Notes: generated by a model from the sequence alone, not told the origin. A DNA stretch of 64,000 bases from Streptomyces sp. NL15-2K (GCF_030551255.1 NZ_CP130630.1:6677501-6741500), one strand, 5' to 3'; counted from the stretch's first letter, positions 16,347 to 24,516 are shown. A program made the numbers and translations.

Positions 16347-17540
16347 ATGTCGTACGTGGAAATGCCGGGCGCGAAGGTTCCCATCCGTATGTGGACCGAC
16401 CCGGCGACGGTCGAGGACGTGGCACTCCAGCAGCTGCGGAACGTGGCGACGCTGCCGTGGATCAAGGGGCTGGCCGTGATGCCGGACGTGCACTTCGGGA
16501 AGGGTGCGACGGTCGGGTCGGTCATCGCCATGCGGGGGGCCGTGTGTCCTGCGGCGGTGGGGGTGGACATCGGGTGTGGGATGTCGGCGGTGAAGACGTC
16601 GCTGACGGCCAATGATCTGCCGGGGGATCTGTCGCGGCTGCGGTCGAAGGTCGAGGCTGCCATTCCGGTGGGGCGGGGGATGCATGACAGTCCTGTTGAG
16701 CCGGGGCGGTTCCATGGGTTGGCCACCGGGGGGTGGGATGACTTTTGGGGGCGGTTCGAGGGGGTTGCGGATGCGGTGAAGTTTCGGCGGGAGCGGGCTG
16801 CTTTGCAGATGGGGACGCTCGGCGCGGGGAATCATCATGCTGAGTTGTCGTTCGATACTGAGGGTTCGGTGTGGCTTACGTTGCACTCGGGTTCCCGCAA
16901 TATCGGAAAGGAACTGGCCGAGCATCACATCGGCGTGGCTCAGAAGCTTCCGCACAACCAGGGCTTGGTCGACCGCGACCTTGCCGTCTTCGTCTCGGAC
17001 ACCCCGCAGATGGCCGCATACCGGAATGACCTCTACTGGGCGCAGGAGTACGCGAAGTACAACCGCTCGATCATGATGGCGCTCCTCAAGGATGTGATCC
17101 GCAAAGAGTTCAAGAAGGCGAAGCCGACCTTCGAGATGGAGGTCAGCTGTCACCACAACTACGTTGCTGAGGAACGCTACGAGGGGATGGACCTGCTCGT
17201 GACCCGCAAGGGCGCGATCAGGGCTGGCGCTGGCGACCTTGGAATCATCCCGGGTTCGATGGGTACGGCCACGTACATCGTGAAGGGTCTCGGCAACGAG
17301 AAGGCCTTCAACTCCGCCTCGCACGGCGCCGGTCGGCGCATGAGCCGCAACGCGGCGAAGCGGCGGTTCTCGACGAAAGACCTGGAGGAGCAGACGCGGG
17401 GCGTGGAGTGCCGTAAGGACTCCGGCGTCGTGGATGAGATTCCGGGTGCGTACAAGCCGATCGAGCAGGTCATCGACCAGCAGCGCGACCTGGTGGAGGT
17501 CGTGGCGAAGCTGAAGCAGGTCGTCTGCGTGAAGGGTTGA
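16347..17540 (+). CDS. rtcB: RtcB family RNA ligase
   Basis: RtcB joins RNA 2',3'-cyclic phosphate or 3'-phosphate ends to 5'-OH ends using GTP and Mn2+, in RNA repair or tRNA splicing. The 397-residue protein has the metal and guanylylation motifs: DVHFGKG, GVDIGCGMS, GAGNHHAE, HSGSRNIG and SHGAGRRMSR, whose His is the expected GMP-attachment site. ATG 16347 is chosen because GGGGAAGAGGA lies just upstream; the frame is open to 16167. No intein is present. It is convergent with a free-standing LAGLIDADG endonuclease gene. No archease or RtcA gene is visible nearby. Confidence 0.95.
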   Translation: MSYVEMPGAKVPIRMWTDPATVEDVALQQLRNVATLPWIKGLAVMPDVHFGKGATVGSVIAMRGAVCPAAVGVDIGCGMSAVKTSLTANDLPGDLSRLRSKVEAAIPVGRGMHDSPVEPGRFHGLATGGWDDFWGRFEGVADAVKFRRERAALQMGTLGAGNHHAELSFDTEGSVWLTLHSGSRNIGKELAEHHIGVAQKLPHNQGLVDRDLAVFVSDTPQMAAYRNDLYWAQEYAKYNRSIMMALLKDVIRKEFKKAKPTFEMEVSCHHNYVAEERYEGMDLLVTRKGAIRAGAGDLGIIPGSMGTATYIVKGLGNEKAFNSASHGAGRRMSRNAAKRRFSTKDLEEQTRGVECRKDSGVVDEIPGAYKPIEQVIDQQRDLVEVVAKLKQVVCVKG

Positions 17541-17545
17541 CGCAT

Positions 17546-17572
17546 GAGGCCCCCGGTAGAACCGGGGGCCTC
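17546..17572. terminator. bidirectional terminator hairpin after rtcB
   Basis: A perfect 12-bp stem (GAGGCCCCCGGT paired with ACCGGGGGCCTC) with a 3-nt loop lies 5 bp after the rtcB stop and 10 bp from the stop of the opposing endonuclease gene. It should serve both genes. Confidence 0.9.
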
Positions 17573-17582
17573 GCTCATTGGT

Positions 17583-18416
17583 TCACTGATCGCTTGGCAT
17601 GGGGACTTGGCCGGTGCGCAGGCGCCAGAGGCGCAGGTTGCAGCTCTGGACAGTCCTGCCAAGCGTTTCGGCTGCTGGCTTGGCGCGGTTCAGCTCCAAC
17701 AAGATCCGATCTTCGTGCTCCGTCCAGCGACGTCGCGTGTGGGCGGCCCTCATGTTGGCAGGGCGTACCCAAGTTGCGAGTGAGTCGGCGGCCATGCGCT
17801 TGCGCTCCAAGGCCAGACAACCGGGCTGGTAGAGGTGGGCGGCCAAGTGTTGGGCCACTTCCATCGTGTAGAGGACGTTGTAGATGTCGTCGCGGGCGTT
17901 GCGCTTGATGGCGCGCTCGGCACCCGTGATCTCCTTCGCGTAGTCAGCCAGGTAGGCGCCAATGGCCGTGCTGGCGGTCGTCAGGGAGATGAAGGGGAAG
18001 CCCTTGCTCGTGTGGCCCACCGAGCCGTCGGCGTCGATGACACCTCGGAGATAGTCGCGGCGTGAGAACTCGCCGTGAGGCGGAGAGATCGTCTTCGACT
18101 TGCGGCCATAAGGCAGGCCAAGTTCGTTGAGCCTGACCCTGGCTTCGAGGGAGCACAGGCTCCAGATCGCCGAGCGGTGGGTCTCGGCAAAGGTCGTGGA
18201 CCGTGTGCGTTCGGTGATGCTGCTGTTGTACGGGGTCAGCTTCTGGAACTTGCGCAAGAGGTCGATGTCCCGCGCGCTGATCTCGACAGTCAATCGCCCT
18301 CGCTGCCTCGACTGTTGGGACAGATGCCCGTCCGCCTGCAAGAAGCCGAACATGTACGCGTACTCAGGGACGGTGAGGTCCATGAACTGGTGGGCGATAG
18401 GCTCGCAATCAGCCAC
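17583..18416 (-). CDS. free-standing LAGLIDADG homing endonuclease-like protein
   Basis: This 277-residue protein has two LAGLIDADG-type motifs, YAYMFGFLQADGHL near residues 18-31 and YLRGVIDADGSVG near 122-134, as in monomeric homing endonucleases that cut long DNA sites. The C terminus (RRWTEHEDRILLELNRAKPAAETLGRT) resembles a Myb/SANT-like DNA-binding helix set. It is not inside an intein or a visible intron. Codon usage is less GC-biased than its neighbours, which fits mobility. GTG 18416 is the only good start; AAGGAAG lies about 12 nt upstream. Its target, and whether it ever belonged to an intein in rtcB, cannot be decided here. Confidence 0.88.
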   Translation of the reverse strand: MADCEPIAHQFMDLTVPEYAYMFGFLQADGHLSQQSRQRGRLTVEISARDIDLLRKFQKLTPYNSSITERTRSTTFAETHRSAIWSLCSLEARVRLNELGLPYGRKSKTISPPHGEFSRRDYLRGVIDADGSVGHTSKGFPFISLTTASTAIGAYLADYAKEITGAERAIKRNARDDIYNVLYTMEVAQHLAAHLYQPGCLALERKRMAADSLATWVRPANMRAAHTRRRWTEHEDRILLELNRAKPAAETLGRTVQSCNLRLWRLRTGQVPMPSDQ

Positions 18417-18443
18417 AGGGAAGCCCTACTTCCTTGTTGGTCA

Positions 18444-18479
18444 GGCCCTCGGCTCGGGTGGCACCCCGGCCCGAGGGCC
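18444..18479. other. hairpin between the endonuclease and S9 peptidase genes
   Basis: A 9-bp perfect stem (GGCCCTCGG/CCGAGGGCC) encloses a second short CGGG/CCCG stem. It lies 28 bp upstream of the endonuclease start on the minus strand. It could be a 5' UTR element or attenuator of that gene; no gene end is near enough for a simple terminator reading. Confidence 0.5.
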
Positions 18480-18601
18480 GTCGATTTGATGTTGTGCCGC
18501 GAGCCTAGATCGCCAGTTCAGTGCCCGTTCGGGTGATCGATGCGCTTCACTCGTGTGGGTTATTGATTCGCGGGTCGGACGCGGTGGGCAGGATGATCGG
18601 C

Positions 18602-20602
18602 ATGGCCTACGCCCCGAGTGATGTCCCCGCGTTCCACGACCTGTTCGTCGCGCAGCCGCGCCTGACCGATCTGGTTCTCTCGCCCGATGGCACGCGATTG
18701 ATCGCGTCCGGGCAGGTGATCAACGCGGAGGGGACGAGGTATGTCTCGCGGCTGTGGGAGGTGGACCCGGCAGGCGAGCGTGAGAGCCGGGTTGTGGGTG
18801 AGTCCGCCCAGGGGGAGTTCGGGGCCGCGTTCGGCGGCGATGGCAGGCTGCTGTTCCTGTCCGCACGTGAGGATGGCGGTTCCTCCCAGGGCGTGGCCCT
18901 GTGGGCGTTGTCCGAGAGGGGTGAGGTCGAGCAGGTCGCCCGTCATCCCGGGGGTATATCCGCCTTCGCCGTCGCCAAGGGTGCCGATGTCCTCGCCTAT
19001 ACCGCTGCTCTGCTGCCCGGTGCCGCTGATGCCGAGACGCATGCCGGCCTGCGCCATGACCGCGAGAGCGCCATGGTCAGCGCCGTCCTGTACGAGGGCG
19101 GTCCGGTGCGAGCCTGGGGCACCGACCTCGGGCCCGGTGAACCGCACACCTTTGTTCTGCGGCGCTCCGACGGGGTTCCGGTCGACGCGGGCAGCCAGGG
19201 ACTCGCGGGCAGTGGGGACGTGGCGCTGTCGCCGGACGGATCGCTGGTGGTCTACACGCGGGCCGCGACCGGCCGGGCCCCGGACGCGAATGTCGTGGTG
19301 GTGGCCGACGTGGCCACGGGTGCCGAGTGCCGTACCTTCTCGCGTCCCGGGCACCAGTACTACCGTCCGGTGTTCACCGGCGATGGGACGGGGCTGGTCT
19401 GTCAGCGGCAGAGGGAGGAGACCTACGACGTCGAATGGCGGGTCACCCTCGTCGCGTTCGACCTGGACTCCGGTGAGGAGACCGATCTGCTGCCGGAGTT
19501 CGACAACTGGCCGTGGCCGGGGCGGCCGGTGCCCTCGCCGGTTGCCGGTGACGGCACGGTGTGGTTCACGGGGGACGAGCGGGGGCATTGTCCGGTCTTT
19601 CGCCGGGATGCGGACGGCACGGTCACCCGTCTGACCGCCTCCGGTGCCTATGCCTCGGTGTGTGTGACGCCTGATGGGGCCACCACCCTGTACGCGCTGT
19701 GCAGCACGATCGACGGGCCGCCTCGGGTGGTTCGGCTGGATGCCGCCAAGGCTGATCAACTGCCCGTGTCGCTCAAGGGTCTCGGGGACCTGGGACCGCT
19801 TCCCGGCACCCTCACCGAGGTGCGCGTCGAGGCGGACGACGGGTTCCCGTTGCGTGCCTGGCTCGTCCTGCCCGAGGGGGCCTCGGCGGAGGATCCGGCG
19901 CCCTTGGTGGTCGCCCCGCACGGTGGGCCGCAGATGTCCTGGAGCGGCTGGACGTGGTTGTGGAATCCGTGGCCGTTCGCGGCCCGTGGCTACGCGGTGC
20001 TGCTGCCGGACCCGGCGCTGTCCACCGGTTACGGGCAACGCATGCAGGAACGCGGCCGGGGGCAGTACGGCGGTCAGCCGTACCGTGATGTGATGGCGCT
20101 GACGGACGCGGCGCTGGCCCGTGGCGACCTCGACGGGGACCGGACGGGCATGGCCGGCTGGTCCTACGGCGGCTACCTCGCCAACCGGACCGCGACCCTC
20201 ACCGACCGTTTCAAGGCGATCGTCTCGCACGCCGGAATGTGGAACCTGGAGTCGTTCCCGTTCGACTCGGACATGCACGCGTACTTCCAGAAGATCTTCG
20301 GAGATCCCCGGACGCGGCGCGAACGGTACGACTCGAACTCACCCCACCTCGACGCGGCGAAGGTCACGACCCCGATGCTGATCGTGCACGGGGGCAAGGA
20401 CTATCGGGTGCCGGTGGGGCAGTCGCTCGGGTTGCTCAACGACCTCGAGCGGTACGGCGTCCCCGTCAGATTCCTGTACTTTCCGGACGAGAGCCACGGT
20501 GTCGGGGCGCCGAACCACGTTCGGATCATGTACGAGACGGTGTTGAACTTCCTCGACCACCATGTCCTGGGACAGGCGTGGCAGCGACCCGCACTGCTTT
20601 AG
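18602..20602 (+). CDS. S9 family prolyl oligopeptidase-like peptidase
   Basis: The 666-residue protein has an N-terminal beta-propeller with WD40/TolB-like blades (for example LVLSPDGTRLIASG and VALSPDGSLVVYT) over residues 1-400 and a C-terminal alpha/beta hydrolase domain. The triad is visible: Ser in GWSYGGY, Asp in HGGKDYRVP and His in DESHGVG. Such enzymes cleave short peptides, often after proline or acyl-amino acids. There is no signal peptide, so it is probably cytoplasmic. ATG 18602 fits the start of the conserved region; ATG 18593 is possible. Nothing in the neighbourhood suggests a specific substrate. Confidence 0.92.
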   Translation: MAYAPSDVPAFHDLFVAQPRLTDLVLSPDGTRLIASGQVINAEGTRYVSRLWEVDPAGERESRVVGESAQGEFGAAFGGDGRLLFLSAREDGGSSQGVALWALSERGEVEQVARHPGGISAFAVAKGADVLAYTAALLPGAADAETHAGLRHDRESAMVSAVLYEGGPVRAWGTDLGPGEPHTFVLRRSDGVPVDAGSQGLAGSGDVALSPDGSLVVYTRAATGRAPDANVVVVADVATGAECRTFSRPGHQYYRPVFTGDGTGLVCQRQREETYDVEWRVTLVAFDLDSGEETDLLPEFDNWPWPGRPVPSPVAGDGTVWFTGDERGHCPVFRRDADGTVTRLTASGAYASVCVTPDGATTLYALCSTIDGPPRVVRLDAAKADQLPVSLKGLGDLGPLPGTLTEVRVEADDGFPLRAWLVLPEGASAEDPAPLVVAPHGGPQMSWSGWTWLWNPWPFAARGYAVLLPDPALSTGYGQRMQERGRGQYGGQPYRDVMALTDAALARGDLDGDRTGMAGWSYGGYLANRTATLTDRFKAIVSHAGMWNLESFPFDSDMHAYFQKIFGDPRTRRERYDSNSPHLDAAKVTTPMLIVHGGKDYRVPVGQSLGLLNDLERYGVPVRFLYFPDESHGVGAPNHVRIMYETVLNFLDHHVLGQAWQRPALL

Positions 20603-20645
20603 ACGTCTTTAGACGTCGGAGGAGGGCCGCCGCCTTCCTTCGCGG

Positions 20646-20792
20646 CTATTTCGGCGCGTGTGTCACCGCGTAGATCATCACGAACGCCACGATGTGGATG
20701 CCGAACAGGAAGTACGCCAGCCACCACCACATCTTGCGTTCGTTCTGCTTCTCCTCGTGCAGGCGGCGTCTGTCCCGGTCGGCGTCGTCCAT
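20646..20792 (-). CDS. 48-residue single-pass membrane protein
   Basis: This short gene encodes a charged N terminus (MDDADRDRRRLHEEKQNERK) and one hydrophobic helix (WWWLAYFLFGIHIVAFVMIYAV) ending in THAPK. Its ATG overlaps the stop codon of the SDR gene (TGATG), so translation is coupled, which supports it being real. The family is not recognised. The topology predicts a cytoplasmic N terminus and one membrane span. It may modulate or anchor a partner, but nothing shows which. Confidence 0.8.
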   Translation of the reverse strand: MDDADRDRRRLHEEKQNERKMWWWLAYFLFGIHIVAFVMIYAVTHAPK

Positions 20793-21568
20793 CACAGTTC
20801 CCGGTGGATTTTGGTGTTCGAGGCCTGGGCGCGCGGGCGGAGGACGAGGAGGTCGACGTTGACGTGGCTGGGGCGGGTCACGGCCCAGGTGATGGTGTCG
20901 GCCACGTCGTCGGCGGTGAGGGGGTCGGCGACGCCCTCGTAGACCTTCTCCGCCTTGTCCTCGTCGCCGCCGAAGCGGGTGAGGGCGAACTCGTCCGTCC
21001 TGACCATGCCGGGCGCGATCTCGATGACGCGGACCGGGCGGCCGACGATCTCCAGGCGGAGGGTCTCGGCGAGGACGTGCGCGCCGTGCTTGGCGGCGAC
21101 GTAGCCCGCGCCGCCCTCGTACGTGCCATGGCCGGCCGTGGAGGAGACGACGACGATCGTGCCGTCGCCGCTCGCGTCCAGCTTGGGGAGCAGGGCCTGG
21201 GTGAGGTTGAGGGTGCCGATGACGTTGGTCTCGTACATCGTGCGCCAGTCGTCCGGGTCGCCGGTCGCGACCGGGTCGGCGCCGAGCGCGCCGCCCGCGT
21301 TGTTCACCAGCACGCCGATGGTCTTGAAGGCCGAGGCGAACTCGTCGACGGCCGCGCGGTCGGTGATGTCCAGCTGGTACGCCGTCGCCGCGTGGCCGGC
21401 CGCGGTGATCTCCTCGGCGAGCGCCTCTATGCGGTCCTTGCGGCGGGCGGTGAGGACCACGCGGTATCCGGCTGCGGCGAGTTGCCGGGCGGTGGCGGCG
21501 CCGATTCCGCTGCTCGCACCGGTGACGACGGCGATGCGGGAGGCGGCGGACGGGGCGGCGGTGGCCAT
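20792..21568 (-). CDS. short-chain dehydrogenase/reductase
   Basis: This 258-residue NAD(P)-dependent oxidoreductase has the classical SDR cofactor motif TGASSGIG at residues 16-23, NNAG, and the catalytic YxxxK (YVAAK) with an upstream Ser in VVSSTAG. The sequence resembles the YdfG/serine 3-dehydrogenase-like branch (PGMVRTDEF). ATG 21568 has GAGGAG 6 nt upstream; the longer open frame to 21895 is antisense to the next gene and unlikely. It is coupled to the 48-residue membrane protein. The substrate is unknown. Confidence 0.93.
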   Translation of the reverse strand: MATAAPSAASRIAVVTGASSGIGAATARQLAAAGYRVVLTARRKDRIEALAEEITAAGHAATAYQLDITDRAAVDEFASAFKTIGVLVNNAGGALGADPVATGDPDDWRTMYETNVIGTLNLTQALLPKLDASGDGTIVVVSSTAGHGTYEGGAGYVAAKHGAHVLAETLRLEIVGRPVRVIEIAPGMVRTDEFALTRFGGDEDKAEKVYEGVADPLTADDVADTITWAVTRPSHVNVDLLVLRPRAQASNTKIHREL

Positions 21569-21752
21569 GGACTGCTCCTCGGACGGGTCGAAAGCCTGTC
21601 CGGCCAGGATAGGCGGGCGGGATGTGTGGGCGGTTTGTGATCTCGTCCTGCGGTCATGGTCCGGTCGGCCTTCGGTCGGCCTCCGGTCGGCTCGTGAGCG
21701 GCCGCGGTGGAAGAATGAGGAGTGGGTGATCCCCTGATCAGGAGGTGGATCG

Positions 21753-22193
21753 ATGGGACAGGCGCGTGAGGTCATGGACCGGCTCACGGATGCGCTGACC
21801 ACGCACCCGGACCTCAAGGCCATCGCCGATCTGTATGCCGAGGACGCGGTCGCCGTCACGCCCGACGAAGGGGAGATCCGCGGGCGCGACCACATCGTCG
21901 ACTACTGGCGGCAGATGACGGAGGCGGTCCCCGAGGCCGCGTTCGAGTCGTTGCACAAGTACGAGGCCGGTGACACGGCCATCGACGAGGGCATCTTCAG
22001 CGGAATGAACACCGGGCCGCTGCGGCTGCCCACCGGGGAGACGCTCCCGCCGACCCAGAAGGAGATCAGGATCCGCGGGGTGGACATCGCCACCGTGAAG
22101 GACGGTCGGATCGTCGATTACCGGCTGTACTTCGACGAGATGGAATTCCTGGGGCAGCTGGGGCTGCTGCCCGATCAGCCTGATAAGTCATAG
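21753..22193 (+). CDS. SnoaL/NTF2-like fold protein
   Basis: The 146-residue protein has the cone-shaped SnoaL/ketosteroid isomerase-like pattern: an N-terminal helix followed by LKAIADLYAEDAVAVTPDEGEIRGRDHIVDYWRQM, and a C-terminal strand with KDGRIVDYRLYFDEMEFLGQLGLLP. Proteins of this kind are small enzymes or ligand-binding proteins in the cytoplasm. GGAGG lies 7 nt before the ATG. It stands alone between divergent and convergent genes, so the role is unknown. Confidence 0.88.
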   Translation: MGQAREVMDRLTDALTTHPDLKAIADLYAEDAVAVTPDEGEIRGRDHIVDYWRQMTEAVPEAAFESLHKYEAGDTAIDEGIFSGMNTGPLRLPTGETLPPTQKEIRIRGVDIATVKDGRIVDYRLYFDEMEFLGQLGLLPDQPDKS

Positions 22194-22208
22194 CCGCCGC
22201 GAGACGGC

Positions 22209-22544
22209 TCAGTCGCCTCTCGGCGCGTACATGATGACCGCCATGCCGGCGAGGCAGATGAGCGCGCCGGTGACGTCCCAGCGGTCCGGGCGGTAGCCGT
22301 CGGCTGCCATTCCCCAGGCCAGGGAACCGGCGACGAAAACACCGCCGTACGCGGCGAGGATGCGGCCGAAGTTGGCGTCCGGCTGGAGCGTGGCGACGAA
22401 GCCGTACGTGCCGAGGGCGAGGACGCCCGCGCCGATCCACAGCCAGCCGCGGTGTTCGCGCACGCCCTGCCAGACCAGCCAGGCGCCGCCGATCTCGAAG
22501 AGGGCGGCGACGAGGAAGAGGGCGGCGGAGCGGAGGATGAGCAT
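22209..22544 (-). CDS. UPF0060 (YnfA-like) small membrane protein
   Basis: This 111-residue protein has four membrane helices in the order and motifs of the UPF0060/YnfA family: [54 protein letters not shown] segments and [19 protein letters not shown]. The family is related to small multidrug resistance transporters, and YnfA has been linked to dye and antiseptic efflux in enterobacteria. It diverges from the SRPBCC-ArsR operon. A 24-bp palindrome lies 33 bp upstream of its start, so it may share the control of that operon. Confidence 0.93.
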   Translation of the reverse strand: MLILRSAALFLVAALFEIGGAWLVWQGVREHRGWLWIGAGVLALGTYGFVATLQPDANFGRILAAYGGVFVAGSLAWGMAADGYRPDRWDVTGALICLAGMAVIMYAPRGD

Positions 22545-22576
22545 GCGGGCAGCTTCGCATGTGTGTCCCTCGACTT

Positions 22577-22600
22577 AAGGTGCAACCTATGGGTTGCACC
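22577..22600. promoter_or_regulatory. palindrome 1, GTGCAAC-type operator
   Basis: This is a perfect inverted repeat with 10-bp arms (AGGTGCAACC and GGTTGCACCT) and a 4-bp centre. It lies between the divergent YnfA-like gene and the SRPBCC-ArsR operon. The downstream ArsR-family regulator is the obvious candidate ligand. Confidence 0.8.
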
Positions 22601-22611
22601 TGCGGCCTCGA

Positions 22612-22632
22612 TGTGCAACTCTGAGGTTGCAC
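22612..22632. promoter_or_regulatory. palindrome 2, GTGCAAC-type operator
   Basis: GTGCAAC and GTTGCAC arms of 7 bp flank a 7-bp centre. The centre lies about 33 bp from that of palindrome 1, close to three helical turns, so two dimers could bind the same face. It starts 56 bp upstream of the SRPBCC start codon. Confidence 0.75.
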
Positions 22633-22667
22633 GGGTTGTATCAATGGCGACGGTGAAGGAGTCCCTC

Positions 22668-23114
22668 ATGAGCGAGGACCGGATCGAACGCGAAACCCTG
22701 ATCGCGGCACCCCTGGAGCGGGTCTGGTCGCTGGTGGCCCAGCCCGGGTTCTGGGTGGCCGACAAAGCGAGTCTGCCCGGCACCGTGGCCAAGGAGGGCG
22801 AGTCGATGGTGGCGAAGAACGCCGAGCACGGTGACTTCCCGGTGCGTGTGGAGAAGGTGGAGCCGCCGACGTATCTGGCATACCGCTGGACCAGCGCGTT
22901 CCCCGGGGAAGAGCTGCGCGAGGACAACAGCACTCTGGTGGAGTTCACGCTGACCCAGGAAGGCGACCGGACGCGGCTGCGCGTCGTCGAGAGCGGGTTC
23001 GCGGCGCTGGCCGGGTCCGAGGAGCTGCGCAGTCAGAACCTGAAGGACCACACCGAAGGCTGGCCCCTGGAGCTCGACGCGCTCAAGACGCGCGCCGAAC
23101 AGCCCTCCACGTGA
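22668..23114 (+). CDS. SRPBCC/AHSA1-type protein paired with ArsR regulator
   Basis: The 148-residue protein is an AHSA1/START-like fold: RETLIAAPLERVWSLVAQPGFW at the N terminus, a central AYRWTSAFPGEE strand and VEFTLTQEGDRTRLRVVESGF, then a C-terminal helix (DHTEGWPLELDALK). ATG 22668 has AAGGAG 7 nt upstream; the longer open frame to 22452 is antisense to the YnfA-like gene. Its stop overlaps the next gene by 4 bp. ArsR-AHSA1 pairs are common; usually the regulator comes first, while here the SRPBCC gene leads. The ligand is unknown. Confidence 0.92.
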   Translation: MSEDRIERETLIAAPLERVWSLVAQPGFWVADKASLPGTVAKEGESMVAKNAEHGDFPVRVEKVEPPTYLAYRWTSAFPGEELREDNSTLVEFTLTQEGDRTRLRVVESGFAALAGSEELRSQNLKDHTEGWPLELDALKTRAEQPST

Positions 23115-23479
23115 CGGACGAACGTGCCGGCGCCGCCGAGGTCGTCGACAGCGTCCTCGGTGCGCTGGCCGACCCGACGCGACGTCAGCTGCTCGATCTG
23201 CTCGCCGCACAGGGGGAGGCCACTGCCACGACGCTCGCAGAACGACTTCCCGTCTCGCGGCAGGCGGTGGTCAAGCACCTCGCCGTCCTGGATGCCGCCG
23301 GGCTGGTTTCCGGCGGCCGGGTGGGGCGCGAGGTGCGGTACGCGGTGCGGCCCGCGGCGCTGGACGTGACGGCACGCTGGATGGCTTCGCTTGCGGCCGA
23401 CTGGGACCGGCGCCTGGCGCACATCAAGCGCGTCGCTGAGGCGGCGGAGCGGGATTCGGATGCGGCACGGCCGGACTGA
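23111..23479 (+). CDS. ArsR-family transcriptional regulator
   Basis: This 122-residue winged-helix protein shows the ArsR pattern: VLGALADPTRRQLLDLLAAQGEATATTLAERLPVSRQAVVKHLAVLDAAGLVSGGRVGREVRYAV. It has no cysteine-rich metal site, so it is probably of the non-metal, AHSA1-associated subtype. GTG 23111 overlaps the stop of the SRPBCC gene, so the two are made together. It probably represses its own operon through the two GTGCAAC palindromes upstream; that is inference. Confidence 0.93.
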   Translation: MTDERAGAAEVVDSVLGALADPTRRQLLDLLAAQGEATATTLAERLPVSRQAVVKHLAVLDAAGLVSGGRVGREVRYAVRPAALDVTARWMASLAADWDRRLAHIKRVAEAAERDSDAARPD

Positions 23480-23556
23480 AGGCGGCGGACGGCGCCCGCG
23501 ACGCTCGCCACGCCGACCGCGATGAGCCTTGGGCCCCGGCCGCTGCGCCGTACGAT

Positions 23557-23573
23557 CTCTGCACGGTGCAGAG
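23557..23573. promoter_or_regulatory. palindromic operator at the MarR gene
   Basis: A perfect palindrome CTCTGCAC-G-GTGCAGAG lies 13 bp upstream of the MarR-family start codon and overlaps its likely ribosome binding region. MarR proteins typically bind such sites to repress themselves. Confidence 0.75.
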
Positions 23574-23586
23574 GAAGGCGGGCGGT

Positions 23587-24060
23587 ATGGCGGGCGAGAC
23601 ACGTGAGCGGCTGCTGGACGAGCTGTCCTCGGTCTCACGCCGCTACATGGCGTCGTACGCCCTGTTCAACCAGGCCGTCGCCGACCATCTCGGACTGCAT
23701 CCGACCGATCTGCAGTGTCTGAACCTGCTCACCCTGGAGCGTGGTCCGGTGACGACGGGTCGCGTCGCCGAGCTGACCGGGCTGACGACCGGGTCGGCGA
23801 CGCGGCTGGTGGACCGGCTGGAGCGGGCCGGGTACGTCGTGCGGGAGCGGGACGCGGCCGATCGGCGGCGGGTGCTCGTGGCGACCGTGCCGGAGAAGGT
23901 CGCGGAGTTCGGGCGGGTGTGGGAGCGGCTGGGCGGCGAGTGGTCCGCCCTGTTCGACGACCTGGACGACACCCAGCTCGGCCTGATCGTCGACCACATG
24001 AGGCGCACGACGGATTTCAGCGCGGCGCAGGTGGCGCGGCTGCGGGCCGGCGAGGTGTGA
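23587..24060 (+). CDS. MarR-family transcriptional regulator
   Basis: The 157-residue protein has the MarR winged helix: LHPTDLQCLNLLTLERGPVTTGRVAELTGLTTGSATRLVDRLERAGYVVRERDAADRRRVLV, with the wing motif DAADRRRV. N- and C-terminal helices would form the dimer interface. ATG 23587 follows GAGGAAGG; GTG 23566 is in frame but lies within the palindrome. It probably autoregulates through the 17-bp palindrome at its start. The gene it controls in addition is not evident; the nearest downstream gene is convergent. Confidence 0.93.
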   Translation: MAGETRERLLDELSSVSRRYMASYALFNQAVADHLGLHPTDLQCLNLLTLERGPVTTGRVAELTGLTTGSATRLVDRLERAGYVVRERDAADRRRVLVATVPEKVAEFGRVWERLGGEWSALFDDLDDTQLGLIVDHMRRTTDFSAAQVARLRAGEV

Positions 24061-24117
24061 GGCCGATCCTGTGTCGGGCCTCGAGGGGCGTGGCGGCGTC
24101 GCGCCTCACGGGGCGTG

Positions 24118-24516
24118 TCAGCTGTCGGCGTCGTACTGCTCCCGCGCCTCCCAGACCTCCTCGATGTGGGTCTCGGCCCACTCCTTCACCGCGCTCAGCA
24201 GCAGGCTCAGGCTGCGGCCCAGTTCGGTGAGTTCGTAGTCGACGCGGACGGGGACGGACGGGGTGACCGTGCGGGAGAGGAGGCCGTCGCGCTCCAGTGA
24301 GCGCAGCGTCTGCGTCAGCATCTTGGGGCTGACGCCGGCGATCTTGCGGCTGAGGTCGCTGTAGCGCAGGGGGCCGGGGGCGAGGGCGGAGACGACGAGG
24401 CTGACCCACTTGTCGCTGATGCGGTCCAGGAGCTGGTTGGTGGGGCAGGCCTTGAGGAACGCGTCGTAGTCGGCGCGGGCCCGTTCGCGCCGCTGGGCCG
24501 CCGTCATGGTCGCCAT
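24118..24516 (-). CDS. HxlR-family transcriptional regulator
   Basis: This 132-residue winged-helix protein matches HxlR: CPTNQLLDRISDKWVSLVVSALAPGPLRYSDLSRKIAGVSPKMLTQTLRSLERDGLLSRTVTP then VDYELTELGRSL. The single Cys near residue 24 is the position used for redox or electrophile sensing in some members. It is encoded downstream of, and on the same strand as, the truncated MFS gene, so it may once have controlled that transporter. Confidence 0.93.
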   Translation of the reverse strand: MATMTAAQRRERARADYDAFLKACPTNQLLDRISDKWVSLVVSALAPGPLRYSDLSRKIAGVSPKMLTQTLRSLERDGLLSRTVTPSVPVRVDYELTELGRSLSLLLSAVKEWAETHIEEVWEAREQYDADS

